Below, piece after piece: positions 18,253 through 37,254 of a stretch of 64,000 nucleotides of DNA. A program made the translations under genes and the position numbers. The notes beneath the pieces were generated by a model that ran no database searches, was not told the origin of the DNA, and saw only the letters and a list, made by a program, of their open reading frames with translations. Origin of the DNA: Rhizobium sp. SL42 (GTDB lineage Bacteria > Pseudomonadota > Alphaproteobacteria > Rhizobiales > Rhizobiaceae); assembly GCF_021729845.1 (NCBI RefSeq), contig NZ_CP063397.1, positions 2,246,001-2,310,000 on the forward strand. The letters are read 5' to 3'. The first letter of the stretch is position 1. Each line of letters opens with the position of its first letter.

Positions 18253-18636
18253 TTATTCCTCCATCTCCTCGTTGGAGTGCGGCATCTCCACCAGCTTCAG
18301 CAGATCCGTCACGAGATAGCCGTTGATGCTCATGCCCCGCAGGTCACATTCGGCGATCGACAGATTGACCAGGCTGGCGAAGCGGATGGAAGCACCGTCG
18401 AGGTCGACATGCCGCAGCGCCACCGAGCGCATGTCTATATTCTCGAATGTGGCGCTTTCCATCGAAGTCTTGCGGAATGTCGCATGATAGGCTCGCGCAT
18501 CGCTGATCAGCACATTGTCGAGGTTGACGTCGCTGAACACGGCTTCTTCCAGATTGACGTCGATGAACCGCGACCCGCTGAGGTTGGCGTCTTCGAATTC
18601 AGAGGCGGGCAGGGCGGCATTGTGGATACGAATCAT
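18253..18636 (-). CDS. Pentapeptide-repeat protein
   Basis: 127 aa built of imperfect five-residue repeats A(N/D)LxX, visible from EFEDANLSGSRFIDVNLEEA through VFSDVNLDNVLISDARAYHA and ATFENIDMRSVALRHVDLDG to LSIAECDLRGMSINGYLV, predicted to form a short right-handed quadrilateral beta helix. The acidic tail ends SNEEMEE. The start at ATG 18636 has GGGAGA upstream. Some such proteins mimic DNA and protect gyrase; no function can be assigned here. Confidence 0.85.
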   Translation of the reverse strand: MIRIHNAALPASEFEDANLSGSRFIDVNLEEAVFSDVNLDNVLISDARAYHATFRKTSMESATFENIDMRSVALRHVDLDGASIRFASLVNLSIAECDLRGMSINGYLVTDLLKLVEMPHSNEEMEE

Positions 18637-19230
18637 GAAGTCTCCCAACGAAGGCAACTGGACGTCTGATGGCTTCACTATTCGCCAATTGCGCCGTGCA
18701 GGCAAGCGAGCCTCATGTTTGCCCTTCCGACAGGCGCGGAAGTTGGAGAGGCGAGGACCCTGCTCGCTGAAATAATTAGTAACTTAGGAAATTAGTGAAT
18801 AAGTGAATGCATGAAACAGCTATCCGCTAGCCCCTTGGTGGCATGGGTTTTGGGGTGGCGCGGGAGTGGCGTCGAAGGTGCGCGATGTGGCGATCGAGCG
18901 CGAATTCAGGCGCCGTGAGGCTCCCTTTCCATCATGGGCGACCTTCAGTATCAGGGTCGAATCAAGAAGGGGCTGCCCGATGCGTGAACTGGCGAAAGTC
19001 GCAGGCCTGCCGGGTGATCTGTAGTGGCCCCAGTCACGCCATGGATGTGGATGTTGGGTGTGCGTTTGGCTGTCGCGCCTTGCAGACTGGATTCTTTGAG
19101 GTGGATCGTGCGCGAAGTTGGCGGCTTTGGCAAAAAGGAATAAAAAGGCTCTTGCCAATCCGGGTTTGCCGCCTTAAAGGGTGCGCCATGCCTCGGACAG
19201 AACGGTTATGTTCAATCCGCAGGACGGCTT
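18637..19230. other. Long gap between pentapeptide gene and tRNA-Trp
   Basis: 594 bp with no convincing gene. Open frames on both strands (within 18820-19232) have odd composition and no ribosome site. A patch at 18768-18815 is AT-rich and repetitive (ATTAGTAACTTAGGAAATTA then GTGAATAAGTGAATG). The right end holds the tRNA-Trp promoter. Confidence 0.5.
19132..19179 (+). promoter_or_regulatory. Predicted tRNA-Trp promoter with phased A tracts
   Basis: TTGCCA at 19152-19157 and TTAAAG at 19174-19179, spacer 16 bp, about 50 bp before tRNA-Trp. AAAAAGG occurs at 19132-19138 and 19142-19148, exactly 10 bp apart and immediately upstream of the -35, as in the tRNA-Tyr promoter. Confidence 0.55.
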
Positions 19231-19306
<76 letters not shown>

Positions 19307-19489
19307 TTTTCAGTACGGCGCGCTTTGCTTCGCGACGTTCGATGATTGATGGCATAAGCCAAAAAGTTGCTGAAGGTCTGTTTCCCTCTTGTGAAAAAGG
19401 GAATCGGCCTTTATGTAGGGTTCAAACAGACACGCGGTGCGTGGGGCTGAGATATTCAGCTTTACGCGCCGTAAATGCGTGGGCATTAA

Positions 19490-19690
19490 ATGGCATCCAA
19501 GTCTAATCCATTCGCGTTTCTGCAGCAGGTGCGCTCCGAGACGTCCAAAGTCACGTGGCCCTCGCGTCGCGAGACGGTGATTTCGACGCTCATGGTTCTG
19601 GCGATGGTCGTTTTCGCCGCGCTGTTTTTCTTCGGCGCTGACCAGCTCATCGGCTGGCTTCTCAGCCTTGTGCTGAGCCTCGGCAACTAA
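19490..19690 (+). CDS. secE: Preprotein translocase subunit SecE
   Basis: Small clamp subunit of the SecYEG channel. 66 aa, the short single-helix form: a conserved amphipathic segment FLQQVRSETSKVTWPSRRET followed by one transmembrane helix VISTLMVLAMVVFAALFFFG. Gene order tRNA-Trp, secE, nusG is the normal arrangement. nusG follows after 19 bp. Confidence 0.95.
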   Translation: MASKSNPFAFLQQVRSETSKVTWPSRRETVISTLMVLAMVVFAALFFFGADQLIGWLLSLVLSLGN

Positions 19691-19709
19691 AAAACGGACG
19701 GAGACGGAC

Positions 19710-20240
19710 ATGGCGGCACGTTGGTATATCGTCCACGCATACTCGAATTTTGAAAAGAAGGTCGCTGAGGACATTGAGAACAAGGCCCGTCAGAAGGGTC
19801 TCACTCACTTGTTCGAAAAGATCCTCGTCCCGACCGAAAAGGTCGTCGAGGTTCGTCGCGGCCGCAAGGTTGATAGCGAACGCAAGTTCTTCCCGGGCTA
19901 TGTCATGGTCCGGGCGAATCTGACGGACGAAGCCTATCACCTGATCAAGAATACCCCGAAGGTTACGGGTTTCCTCGGATCCGACAACAAGCCGGTTCCG
20001 ATCCCTGATTTCGAAGCCGAGCGCATCCTGGGCCAGGTCCAGGAGGGTGTTGAGCGTCCGAAGTCTTCCGTTACCTTCGAGATCGGCGAACAGGTTCGCG
20101 TCTCCGATGGTCCGTTCGCGTCGTTCAACGGCGTTGTTCAGGATGTCGATGAAGAGCGTTCGCGTCTCAAGGTGGAGGTCTCCATCTTCGGTCGCGCGAC
20201 CCCTGTCGAACTGGAATACGCTCAGGTCGAAAAGGTCTGA
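19710..20240 (+). CDS. nusG: Transcription termination/antitermination factor NusG
   Basis: Binds RNA polymerase and suppresses pausing, and links it to Rho and the ribosome. 176 aa: NGN domain starting MAARWYIVHAYSNFEKKVAE with the RKFFPGYVMV block, and a C-terminal KOW domain (QVRVSDGPFASFNGVVQDVD). The start is preceded by GGACGGAGACGGAC. Confidence 0.97.
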   Translation: MAARWYIVHAYSNFEKKVAEDIENKARQKGLTHLFEKILVPTEKVVEVRRGRKVDSERKFFPGYVMVRANLTDEAYHLIKNTPKVTGFLGSDNKPVPIPDFEAERILGQVQEGVERPKSSVTFEIGEQVRVSDGPFASFNGVVQDVDEERSRLKVEVSIFGRATPVELEYAQVEKV

Positions 20241-20388
20241 GTGGAGCAGGGGAGGAAACTCCCCGAACCGCGTGGGAGGATGGCAGTCTCTAAGCCGGAC
20301 TGACCAGACGCACCACGCAACCGCAGCCGCCGGATAACACCGGCACACCGGAGCCGCGCAATCGGTTCCTTATGAAAGGCAGAGAGAT

Positions 20389-20820
20389 ATGGCTAAGAAA
20401 GTTGCAGGCCAGCTCAAGCTTCAGGTCAAGGCAGGATCGGCTAACCCGTCCCCGCCAATTGGCCCGGCGCTTGGTCAGCGTGGCGTTAACATCATGGAAT
20501 TCTGCAAGGCGTTCAATGCCGCCACGCAGGAAATGGAAAAGGGTATGCCGATCCCGGTCGTCATCACCTATTACCAGGACAAGTCCTTCACCTTCGTCAT
20601 GAAGCAGCCGCCGGTTACCTACTGGCTGAAGAAGGAAGCAAAGATCACCTCCGGTTCCAAGACGCCGGGCAAGGGTGCGAAGGTCGGTACCATCACCAAG
20701 GCTCAGGTCCGTGCGATCGCCGAAGGTAAGATGAAGGATCTGAACGCAGCCGACGTCGACGGCGCAATGGCAATGGTCGAGGGCTCTGCCCGCTCCATGG
20801 GCCTGGAAGTGGTGGCTTAA
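20389..20820 (+). CDS. rplK: 50S ribosomal protein L11
   Basis: Part of the GTPase-associated centre at the L7/L12 stalk base; needed for RelA activation. 143 aa starting [20 protein letters not shown] with the conserved [19 protein letters not shown] proline helix. AGAGAGAT precedes the ATG. rplA starts one base after the stop, so the two are tightly coupled. Confidence 0.98.
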   Translation: MAKKVAGQLKLQVKAGSANPSPPIGPALGQRGVNIMEFCKAFNAATQEMEKGMPIPVVITYYQDKSFTFVMKQPPVTYWLKKEAKITSGSKTPGKGAKVGTITKAQVRAIAEGKMKDLNAADVDGAMAMVEGSARSMGLEVVA

Positions 20821-20821
20821 C

Positions 20822-21517
20822 ATGGCAAAGCTTGCAAAGCGTATTCAGAAGATCCGCGAAGGCGTAGATCCGACCAAACTCGTTGCTCTTTCCGAAGCCA
20901 TCTCGATGGTCAAGGAACGTGCGGTTGCCAAGTTCGACGAAACCGTCGAAATCGCAATGAACCTCGGTGTTGACCCGCGTCATGCCGACCAGATGGTTCG
21001 TGGCGTTGTCAACCTGCCGAACGGCACCGGCCGTGACGTTCGCGTTGCTGTTTTCGCACGTGGCGCCAAGGCTGACGAAGCCAAGGCCGCAGGCGCAGAC
21101 ATCGTCGGCGCCGAAGACCTCGTCGAAATCGTCCAGGGCGGCAAGATCGACTTCGATCGTTGCATCGCGACCCCGGACATGATGCCGCTCGTCGGTCGTC
21201 TCGGTAAGGTTCTCGGCCCGCGTGGCATGATGCCGAACCCGAAGGTCGGTACCGTGACCATGGACGTCGCTGGCGCCGTCAAGGCATCCAAGGGCGGTGC
21301 TGTCGAGTTCCGCGTCGAGAAGGCTGGTATCATCCATGCCGGTATCGGCAAGGCTTCCTTCGACGCCAAGGCGCTCGAAGAAAACATCAAGGCCTTTGCT
21401 GACGCCGTCGTCAAGGCAAAGCCGGCTGGCGCCAAGGGTAACTACGTCAAGCGCGTAGCGATCTCCTCGACCATGGGGCCGGGCGTCAAGATCGATCCGT
21501 CGACGGTTACGGTTTAA
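20822..21517 (+). CDS. rplA: 50S ribosomal protein L1
   Basis: Forms the L1 stalk at the E site and in E. coli represses translation of its own L11 operon. 231 aa with [17 protein letters not shown] and the signature [16 protein letters not shown]. No Shine-Dalgarno gap exists between rplK and rplA beyond the end of rplK, so translation is coupled. Followed by the hairpin-rich leader of rplJ. Confidence 0.98.
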   Translation: MAKLAKRIQKIREGVDPTKLVALSEAISMVKERAVAKFDETVEIAMNLGVDPRHADQMVRGVVNLPNGTGRDVRVAVFARGAKADEAKAAGADIVGAEDLVEIVQGGKIDFDRCIATPDMMPLVGRLGKVLGPRGMMPNPKVGTVTMDVAGAVKASKGGAVEFRVEKAGIIHAGIGKASFDAKALEENIKAFADAVVKAKPAGAKGNYVKRVAISSTMGPGVKIDPSTVTV

Positions 21518-21525
21518 TCCATTTC

Positions 21526-21860
21526 GGCCGGGGCTTCGCGCTCCGGCCAACCAAGTTTCCGGCCTTTCGGGGCCGGAAATGTCTGGCCTCAAAACCAGAC
21601 ACTCCTGTCCGAGATTGTGGGTGGCCCCAGGGCCTTAATATTCACCTGCATGAGACGGGGTAAGACCCGATTTTAAACGTCTGTAGACGTCTTGAAGTTC
21701 GGTTCGAGCCTTATTCGCCTTGGCATTGAAGCAAAGCTTCGGTGCGAGGGGGCAGGATCCTCAAGCGTCGCTCGGGATCTGATTGATTTGGATCCCTTGA
21801 GGCAAAAGGCAAACCCGGTGAGGCCTGCAGGATTGCGGTCTCATCAACTGGAGACAGACA
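21526..21860 (+). promoter_or_regulatory. Structured leader of rplJL (L10-leader-like)
   Basis: Stacked hairpins: GGCCGGGGC/GCTCCGGCC (21526-21548), TTTCCGGCC/GGCCGGAAA (21556-21579), GTCTGG/CCAGAC (21581-21600) and the palindrome ACGTCTGTAGACGT (21677-21690). In many bacteria the L10-L12 complex binds such a leader to repress its own translation. The gap of 343 bp has no gene. Assignment is by position and structure only. Confidence 0.6.
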
Positions 21861-22379
21861 GTGGAAAGAGCGGAAAAACGCGAATTCGTCACAGAACTGA
21901 ACGAAGTCTTCAAGGCTTCCGGTTCGGTTGTTGTGGCCCACTATGCTGGTGTCACGGTTGCGCAGATGAACGATTTTCGTTCGAAGATGCGCGCTGCTGG
22001 CGGCACCGTCAAAGTCGCGAAGAACCGCCTGGCCAAGATCGCTCTTCAGGGCACGGAAGCCGAAGGGATCACCGATCTCTTCAAGGGTCAGACGCTGATT
22101 GCATTCAGCAATGATCCGATCACGGCTCCGAAGGTCGTCATGGATTTCGCCAAGACCAACGACAAGATCGTTGTTCTCGGTGGCGCCATGGGAACAACCA
22201 CGCTCACCGCCGATGCAGTCAAGTCGCTTGCGACCCTGCCTTCGCTGGACGAGCTGCGTGCGAAGCTGCTGGGCATGATCCAGACACCGGCTACCCGTAT
22301 CGCAGGTGTGGTACAGGCACCGGCAGCTCAGCTTGCCCGCGTGTTTGCGGCCTATGCAAAGAAGGACGAAGCCGCGTAA
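21861..22379 (+). CDS. rplJ: 50S ribosomal protein L10
   Basis: Stalk base that carries L12 dimers. 172 aa from a GTG start at 21861 (GGAGACAGACA just upstream), reading [20 protein letters not shown] and [18 protein letters not shown]; the C-terminal helix that binds L12 ends [15 protein letters not shown]. Expected autogenous repressor of rplJL through the preceding leader. Confidence 0.97.
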   Translation: MERAEKREFVTELNEVFKASGSVVVAHYAGVTVAQMNDFRSKMRAAGGTVKVAKNRLAKIALQGTEAEGITDLFKGQTLIAFSNDPITAPKVVMDFAKTNDKIVVLGGAMGTTTLTADAVKSLATLPSLDELRAKLLGMIQTPATRIAGVVQAPAAQLARVFAAYAKKDEAA

Positions 22380-22447
22380 GGCGGTTTTTCGCTGTTCATA
22401 CCCTAACTCGTTCGTTTCGAACCGAACATCTATAAGGAAATAGTAAA

Positions 22448-22822
22448 ATGGCTGATCTCGCAAAGATCGTAGACGACCTCTCGGCTCTGACCGTTCTGGA
22501 AGCTGCTGAGCTTTCCAAGCTTCTCGAAGAAAAGTGGGGCGTTTCTGCAGCTGCTCCTGTAGCTGTAGCTGCTGCTGGCGGCGGCGCTGCTGCTGCTGTT
22601 GAAGAAGAAAAGACCGAGTTTGACGTCGTCCTCACGGATGCCGGCGCAAACAAGATCAACGTCATCAAGGAAGTCCGCGCTATCACAGGTCTCGGCCTGA
22701 AGGAAGCCAAGGACCTCGTCGAAGGCGCTCCGAAGGCTGTCAAGGAAGGCGTTTCGAAGGCTGAAGCTGCCGACCTCAAGAAGAAGCTTGAAGACGCCGG
22801 CGCTAAGGTCGACGTTAAGTAA
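22448..22822 (+). CDS. rplL: 50S ribosomal protein L7/L12
   Basis: Flexible stalk protein recruiting translation GTPases. 124 aa: N-terminal dimerisation helices ([20 protein letters not shown]), an Ala/Gly hinge ([15 protein letters not shown]) and the C-terminal factor-binding domain with [20 protein letters not shown]. Preceded by TATAAGGAAAT. Confidence 0.98.
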   Translation: MADLAKIVDDLSALTVLEAAELSKLLEEKWGVSAAAPVAVAAAGGGAAAAVEEEKTEFDVVLTDAGANKINVIKEVRAITGLGLKEAKDLVEGAPKAVKEGVSKAEAADLKKKLEDAGAKVDVK

Positions 22823-22833
22823 TATCGGAATGC

Positions 22834-22914
22834 GGCGAGGGAAGGTTTCCTTCTCTCGCCGGTTTCCTCCGAACATATTACCCAGGAACCGTATGAAAAC
22901 GGTCCCTGGGTAAT
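22834..22914 (+). other. Two hairpins in the rplL-rpoB gap
   Basis: First hairpin: 12-bp arms 22834-22845 and 22849-22860 (GGCGAGGGAAGG / CCTTCTCTCGCC, one G-T pair). Second hairpin: 15-bp arms 22877-22891 and 22900-22914 (ATTACCCAGGAACCG / CGGTCCCTGGGTAAT, one mismatch). Neither has a T-run. In E. coli the same gap holds an attenuator and an RNase III processing site, so a similar role is inferred. Confidence 0.6.
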
Positions 22915-23070
22915 GGGTTCTCAAGAGGATGGTCTCGACCCGCGCACCCGGCAAACCGGCCGGCCGCCCGGATCTCGAGACGAGATTGAGTGATCCATTT
23001 TTTGACGGAGCCGCCTGGCCAGCGGTCACCGTCTGTTGCAGGCCCGGGTGCAAACTGACAAGGAGCGACG

Positions 23071-27207
<4,137 letters not shown>

Positions 27208-27218
27208 AAGTTGACAAA

Positions 27219-27243
27219 GGCGTGCGGGCTCGTCTCGCACGCC
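27219..27243 (+). other. Hairpin in the rpoB-rpoC gap
   Basis: Arms GGCGTGCG (27219-27226) and CGCACGCC (27236-27243) with a 9-nt loop, starting 11 bp after the rpoB stop. There is no T-run, so it is more likely an RNA stability or processing element than a terminator. Confidence 0.4.
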
Positions 27244-27391
27244 ATTCCCTCCCTGGCCGGGTCCGGACAGGGACGGGAAGTTTTGCCGCATTTGGCGGTT
27301 ATTGTCATTTAAGGGTTCGGTCCAGCATCCCGGGAATTTGCTGAAACCGATACCCAATTGAGGGCTCTTTTGCCCCGTGAAGGAGACAGGC

Positions 27392-31603
<4,212 letters not shown>

Positions 31604-31654
31604 GCTGCAAATGGCCGGGTGCGACCATGTCGCATCCGCCAGATTGACAAATCA

Positions 31655-31684
31655 AAGGCGCCCGGGTCTCCCGGGCGCCTTTTT
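31655..31684 (+). terminator. Terminator of the rpoBC transcript
   Basis: Perfect stem GGCGCCCGGG (31657-31666) with CCCGGGCGCC (31670-31679), 3-nt loop, then five T (31680-31684). Confidence 0.95.
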
Positions 31685-32007
31685 CCATTCTTCTGGCCCG
31701 TAGCGCCGGCATCATATGTCCATTCCGTCAAGGTATGGAATCGGCTCCAGGCGGACATGGTCATGACAAAGCTTGGGGAGGTGGGGATTGCAGGGGGCGA
31801 CGTCACCCTGACCGTGGCATTCCGGTACACGCCCGCCGGCCATTTGCAAGAAGGCGCCGATCCCGTCCTGCCGCCGGAAAGGGATGCAATTTCACGTCGA
31901 AGCGATGAGTTTCTCTCGCTGTGATCCGCTGCGCTTGGTGATCAATGTAAAAAGGCCACCCGGAAGCAACCGGATGGCCTTGTCGACGTCAGCAAAGCAC
32001 GGCTCGG
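31685..32007. other. Gap after rpoC
   Basis: Holds the minus-strand terminator at 31949-31981 and otherwise nothing I can support. An open frame on the plus strand to 31924 begins inside the rpoC terminator region and has no recognisable product. Confidence 0.4.
31949..31981 (-). terminator. Terminator of the small minus-strand gene
   Basis: Read on the minus strand: AAGGCCA..CCGG stem with one mismatch and loop TTGCTT, followed by TTTTT-rich sequence (plus-strand 31949-31953 AAAAA). It lies 27 bp after the stop of the 97-aa gene. Confidence 0.75.
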
Positions 32008-32301
32008 TCAGTTGAAGCGGATGATCGCCACTTCGCCTTCGAGCGCACCCTGGTATGCGGATGCATGCGGCTCTTCATCGGGTTCGCCGGTGATCATGCC
32101 GATCTGGTCGAGGTCGGCTTCGAGGAAACCTTCCTCCGACAGGGCATTGAGTGCCAGCCGCACGGCCGAATCGTCATCCGGCGCCGTCAACAGCACATGC
32201 AGATCGATCGGCTCGCCGCCTTCGGTTTCGTATGCCTTTGCGATGATGATGAACACCATCGGCTCGTCGCGATTGTTGTCGTTGTCGGGACTGGTGATCA
32301 T
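32008..32301 (-). CDS. Small acidic protein of unknown function
   Basis: 97 aa, acidic, starting MITSPDNDNNRDEPMVFIII with DLHVLLTAPDDDSAVRLALN and EEGFLEADLDQIGMIT, ending EGEVAIIRFN. The pattern suggests a small alpha/beta fold (VFIIIAKAYETEGGE then helix AVRLALNALSEEGF). No signal peptide or motif. A second Met at residue 15 (MVFIIIAKAY) could be the true start. It has its own terminator and lies opposite to the two surrounding operons. I do not recognise a function. Confidence 0.65.
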   Translation of the reverse strand: MITSPDNDNNRDEPMVFIIIAKAYETEGGEPIDLHVLLTAPDDDSAVRLALNALSEEGFLEADLDQIGMITGEPDEEPHASAYQGALEGEVAIIRFN

Positions 32302-32811
32302 GGCGTCTGGTCTTCTTGTTCGAGTGTCACGATTCTCTGAGGATCGAATCGTCCGGGGGCAGGGTAGGGTGAATTGACCTTGCCCAACCCCTTATCTAGA
32401 AGTTTCCCGGATCAAGCCAAGCCAATTCGACATGCGCCGCCGTTTTTCCCGTGCGGATGACCGCCAATGGCCTGCTCTGCAGGCGCTTCGGCCATTAATT
32501 TTCGATTGAGACTTGACGCAAGAGGGGGAAAACAGTATTCCCCCGGCCATCAGAGCCCATGTGAGGCCGGGTTTTTTGGGACGCCGCGTCCTGAAGTTCG
32601 TCTCAAACAAGGTTCTTTACGCACGTTGACGACACGAATGCTGCACGCAAGACGCGTTTCTCGAAATGCGTCCTCTGTCTTTTGTGGTCCATCCGCTTGA
32701 AACGGATCGGGCCACATTTTGCGCATGAAGAAAATGTGCGGCCGCCGCCGGAAACGGCAAAACCGTGGGCTCGCAAGGGCTTGAGAGACTAAATTTGCAA
32801 GGGATGGTTAT
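32302..32811 (+). promoter_or_regulatory. str operon promoter region and structured 5' leader
   Basis: No gene in this 510-bp gap. A candidate promoter has TTGACG at 32513-32518 and TATTCC at 32536-32541 (17-bp spacer), with the inverted repeat GGGGGAA/TTCCCCC (32525-32545) across the -10. The leader then folds: GACGC/GCGTC (32651-32673), TGTGGTCCATCCG with CGGATCGGGCCACA (32683-32716) and CACATTTT/AAAATGTG (32713-32738), the last two overlapping and so mutually exclusive at the ends. Confidence 0.5.
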
Positions 32812-33183
32812 ATGCCTACCGTAAACCAGCTGATCCGCAAGCCGCGTCAGGCACAGGTAAAGCGCAACAAGGTGCCTGCTCTGCAGGAAAACCCACAGAA
32901 GCGCGGCGTTTGCACCCGCGTTTATACGACGACCCCGAAGAAGCCGAACTCGGCTCTGCGTAAGGTCGCCAAGATCCGTCTGACCAATGGCTTTGAAGTC
33001 ATCGGCTACATTCCGGGTGAAGGTCACAACCTGCAGGAACACTCCGTCGTCATGATCCGTGGCGGTCGTGTAAAGGACTTGCCGGGCGTTCGTTACCACA
33101 TCATCCGCGGCGTTCTCGATACCCAGGGTGTCAAGAACCGTAAGCAGCGTCGTTCCAAGTACGGTGCGAAGCGTCCGAAGTAA
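32812..33183 (+). CDS. rpsL: 30S ribosomal protein S12
   Basis: Decoding-centre protein, 123 aa. Lys43 ([10 protein letters not shown]) and Lys88 (GGRVKDLPG), the classical streptomycin-resistance positions, are wild type. First gene of the str operon; rpsG follows after 79 bp. AGGGATGGTTAT precedes the ATG. Confidence 0.98.
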
Positions 33184-33262
33184 TTCGGCCTTATAGATTT
33201 AACGGCGCTGCGCGAGGTTCTCCGCGTGGTAAAGCGTCCTAACCGTTGAGAGACAAACTAGT

Positions 33263-33733
33263 ATGTCCCGTCGCCATAGTGCAGAAAAGCGCGAAATCAA
33301 TCCGGACCCGAAGTTCGGCGATCTCGTCGTCACCAAGTTCATGAACGCCATCATGCTTCACGGCAAGAAGTCGGTCGCTGAAAACATCGTTTACGGTGCT
33401 TTTGATGCGGTCCAGGCCAAGGCCAAGGCAGAGCCGATCGCTATCTTCCATCAGGCGCTCGACAACGTCGCGCCGCATGTTGAAGTGCGTTCGCGCCGCG
33501 TTGGTGGTGCAACCTACCAGGTTCCCGTTGACGTTCGTCCGGAGCGCCGTCAGGCCCTCGCCATCCGTTGGCTGATCGCTGCCGCTCGCAAGCGCAACGA
33601 GACCACCATGATCGACCGCCTGTCGGGCGAACTGATGGACGCGTCCAACAACCGTGGCTCCGCTGTCAAGAAGCGCGAAGACACCCACAAGATGGCCGAC
33701 GCAAACCGCGCCTTCTCGCATTACCGTTGGTAA
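33263..33733 (+). CDS. rpsG: 30S ribosomal protein S7
   Basis: Primary binder of the 16S 3' major domain and translational repressor of the str operon in E. coli. 156 aa, [20 protein letters not shown], with [20 protein letters not shown] and the C-terminal helix ending [10 protein letters not shown]. Preceded by GAGAGACAAACTAGT. Confidence 0.98.
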   Translation: MSRRHSAEKREINPDPKFGDLVVTKFMNAIMLHGKKSVAENIVYGAFDAVQAKAKAEPIAIFHQALDNVAPHVEVRSRRVGGATYQVPVDVRPERRQALAIRWLIAAARKRNETTMIDRLSGELMDASNNRGSAVKKREDTHKMADANRAFSHYRW

Positions 33734-33767
33734 TCTGAACCGATCGAATATTGAAAGGCAGTCCATT

Positions 33768-35867
33768 ATGGCTCGCGAATATAAAATCGAAGACTACCGC
33801 AACTTCGGTATCATGGCGCATATCGACGCCGGTAAGACCACGACCACCGAACGCATCCTCTACTACACCGGTAAGTCTCACAAGATCGGCGAAGTCCATG
33901 ACGGCGCTGCTACGATGGACTGGATGGAGCAGGAGCAGGAACGCGGTATCACCATCACGTCTGCTGCCACGACGACCTTCTGGAAGGGTCGCGACGGCAA
34001 GATGCGTCGCTTCAACATCATCGACACCCCCGGCCACGTTGACTTCACCATCGAAGTCGAACGCTCGCTGCGCGTGCTCGACGGTGCGGTTGCTCTTCTC
34101 GATGCCAACGCCGGCGTAGAGCCGCAGACGGAAACCGTCTGGCGTCAGGCTGAGAAGTACAACGTTCCGCGGATGATCTTCTGCAACAAGATGGACAAGA
34201 CCGGCGCGGACTTCTACCGCTCGGTAGAGATGATCAAGACCCGTCTCGGCGCCACCGCAGTTGTCATGCAGCTCCCGATCGGCGCAGAAACCGAGTTCAA
34301 GGGCGTTGTCGATCTGATCGAGATGAACGCTCTCGTCTGGCGCGATGAATCCCTCGGCGCTGCCTGGGATGTTGTCGAGATCCCGGACGACCTGAAGGAC
34401 AAGGCTGCCGAATATCGCGAAAAGCTGATCGAGACGGTTGTCGAAATCGACGAACAGGCGATGGAAGACTACCTGAACGGCGTCATGCCGGACAACGACA
34501 AGATCCGTGCGCTCGTTCGCCGCGGCACCATCGACGTCAAGTTCCATCCGATGTTCTGCGGCACCGCGTTCAAGAACAAGGGCGTTCAGCCTTTGCTCGA
34601 CGCCGTCGTTGAATACCTGCCTTCGCCGCTGGACATTCCGGCGATCAAGGGCATCGACTTCAAGACCGAAGCCGAAATCGAGCGTCATGCCGATGACAGC
34701 GAGCCGCTTGCTATGCTCGCCTTCAAGATCATGAACGACCCCTTCGTCGGTTCGCTGACCTTCGCCCGTATCTATTCCGGCAAGCTCGAAAAGGGCGTCT
34801 CGGTCATGAACACGGTCAAGGACAAGCGCGAGCGCGTCGGCCGCATGCTGCAGATGCACTCGAACTCCCGTGAAGACATCGAAGAAGCCTTCGCAGGCGA
34901 CATCGTTGCTCTGGCAGGTCTCAAGGAAACCACCACTGGCGACACGCTCTGCGATCCGCTGAAGCCGGTTATCCTCGAGCGCATGGAATTCCCGGAACCG
35001 GTCATCCAGATCGCGATCGAGCCGAAGTCCAAGGGCGACCAGGAAAAGATGGGCCTCGCGCTCAACCGCCTGGCTGCTGAAGACCCGTCCTTCCGCGTCA
35101 AGACCGATCAGGAATCCGGCCAGACGATCATCGCCGGCATGGGCGAACTTCACCTCGACATTCTCGTTGACCGTATGCGTCGCGAGTTCAAGGTTGAAGC
35201 CAACGTCGGTGCTCCGCAGGTTGCCTACCGTGAAACCATCACGCGTCAGCACGAAGAAGACTACACGCACAAGAAGCAGTCCGGTGGTACCGGTCAGTTC
35301 GCGCGCGTCAAGCTCGTGTTCGAACCGAACCCGGAAGGCGACGAATTCAAGTTCGAATCCAAGATCGTCGGCGGTGCTGTTCCGAAGGAATACATCCCGG
35401 GCGTTCAGAAGGGTATCGAAAGCGTTCTGTCTTCGGGTCCGCTCGCTGGCTTCCCGATGCTCGGCGTCAAGGCAACCCTGATCGACGGCGCTTATCACGA
35501 CGTTGACTCCTCGGTTCTCGCCTTCGAAATCGCCTCGCGTGCCTGCTTCCGTGAAGCAGCCAAGAAGGCTGGCGCTCAGCTCCTCGAGCCGATGATGAAG
35601 GTCGAAGTTGTAACGCCGGAAGATTACGTCGGTGACGTCATCGGTGACCTGAACTCCCGTCGTGGCCAGATCCAGGGCCAGGAACAGCGCGGCATTGCGA
35701 TCGTGATCAACGCTCACGTACCGCTCGCCAACATGTTCAAGTACGTCGACAACCTGCGCTCCATGTCGCAGGGCCGTGCACAGTACTCGATGGTGTTCGA
35801 CCACTATTCGCCGGTCCCGAGCAACGTTGCTGCAGAAATCCAGGCAAAGTATTCCGGTCAGAAGTGA
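33768..35867 (+). CDS. fusA: Elongation factor G
   Basis: GTPase driving ribosome translocation and, with RRF, recycling. 699 aa; start at ATG 33768 ([20 protein letters not shown]) after GAAAGGCAG, not the upstream frame extension into rpsG. G1 [16 protein letters not shown]2/switch I with [11 protein letters not shown]3 DTPGHVDF, G4 NKMDKTGAD, followed by domains II-V ending [20 protein letters not shown]. Lies 34 bp after rpsG and 71 bp before tuf copy 2. Confidence 0.98.
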   Translation: MAREYKIEDYRNFGIMAHIDAGKTTTTERILYYTGKSHKIGEVHDGAATMDWMEQEQERGITITSAATTTFWKGRDGKMRRFNIIDTPGHVDFTIEVERSLRVLDGAVALLDANAGVEPQTETVWRQAEKYNVPRMIFCNKMDKTGADFYRSVEMIKTRLGATAVVMQLPIGAETEFKGVVDLIEMNALVWRDESLGAAWDVVEIPDDLKDKAAEYREKLIETVVEIDEQAMEDYLNGVMPDNDKIRALVRRGTIDVKFHPMFCGTAFKNKGVQPLLDAVVEYLPSPLDIPAIKGIDFKTEAEIERHADDSEPLAMLAFKIMNDPFVGSLTFARIYSGKLEKGVSVMNTVKDKRERVGRMLQMHSNSREDIEEAFAGDIVALAGLKETTTGDTLCDPLKPVILERMEFPEPVIQIAIEPKSKGDQEKMGLALNRLAAEDPSFRVKTDQESGQTIIAGMGELHLDILVDRMRREFKVEANVGAPQVAYRETITRQHEEDYTHKKQSGGTGQFARVKLVFEPNPEGDEFKFESKIVGGAVPKEYIPGVQKGIESVLSSGPLAGFPMLGVKATLIDGAYHDVDSSVLAFEIASRACFREAAKKAGAQLLEPMMKVEVVTPEDYVGDVIGDLNSRRGQIQGQEQRGIAIVINAHVPLANMFKYVDNLRSMSQGRAQYSMVFDHYSPVPSNVAAEIQAKYSGQK

Positions 35868-35938
35868 CCGGAACACACCAAAGCCTTTAAGAAATAGACA
35901 GAATTCCCCTTAACGGGATCAAGAATGGAGAGCCGAAA

Positions 35939-37114
<1,176 letters not shown>

Positions 37115-37160
37115 TCGATTGACGAATAGTCGGCGACGGTGTATGTCGCCGACCACAATC

Positions 37161-37192
37161 AGAATCGTACGGTGATTGCATCGTGCGATTCT
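37161..37192 (+). other. Hairpin after tuf copy 2
   Basis: 11-bp stem AGAATCGTACG (37161-37171) with CGTGCGATTCT (37182-37192), one G-T pair, 10-nt loop; no T-run. Possible RNA 3'-end stabiliser of the str transcript. Confidence 0.4.
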
Positions 37193-37254
37193 AGCGCTGT
37201 ATTCACGAAACCTGAAAATGGTTTTGGGCGGCAGGGCACCTCAGTAGATAAGTG

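Noticed and set aside
31619..31924. Plus-strand frame of 101 codons after rpoC
   Set aside because: Starts before and reads through the rpoC terminator, has no ribosome site and no recognisable sequence; a shorter start at 31757 is equally unsupported.
33666..35876. 736-codon minus-strand frame covering fusA
   Set aside because: Antisense shadow of fusA with the same artefactual composition.
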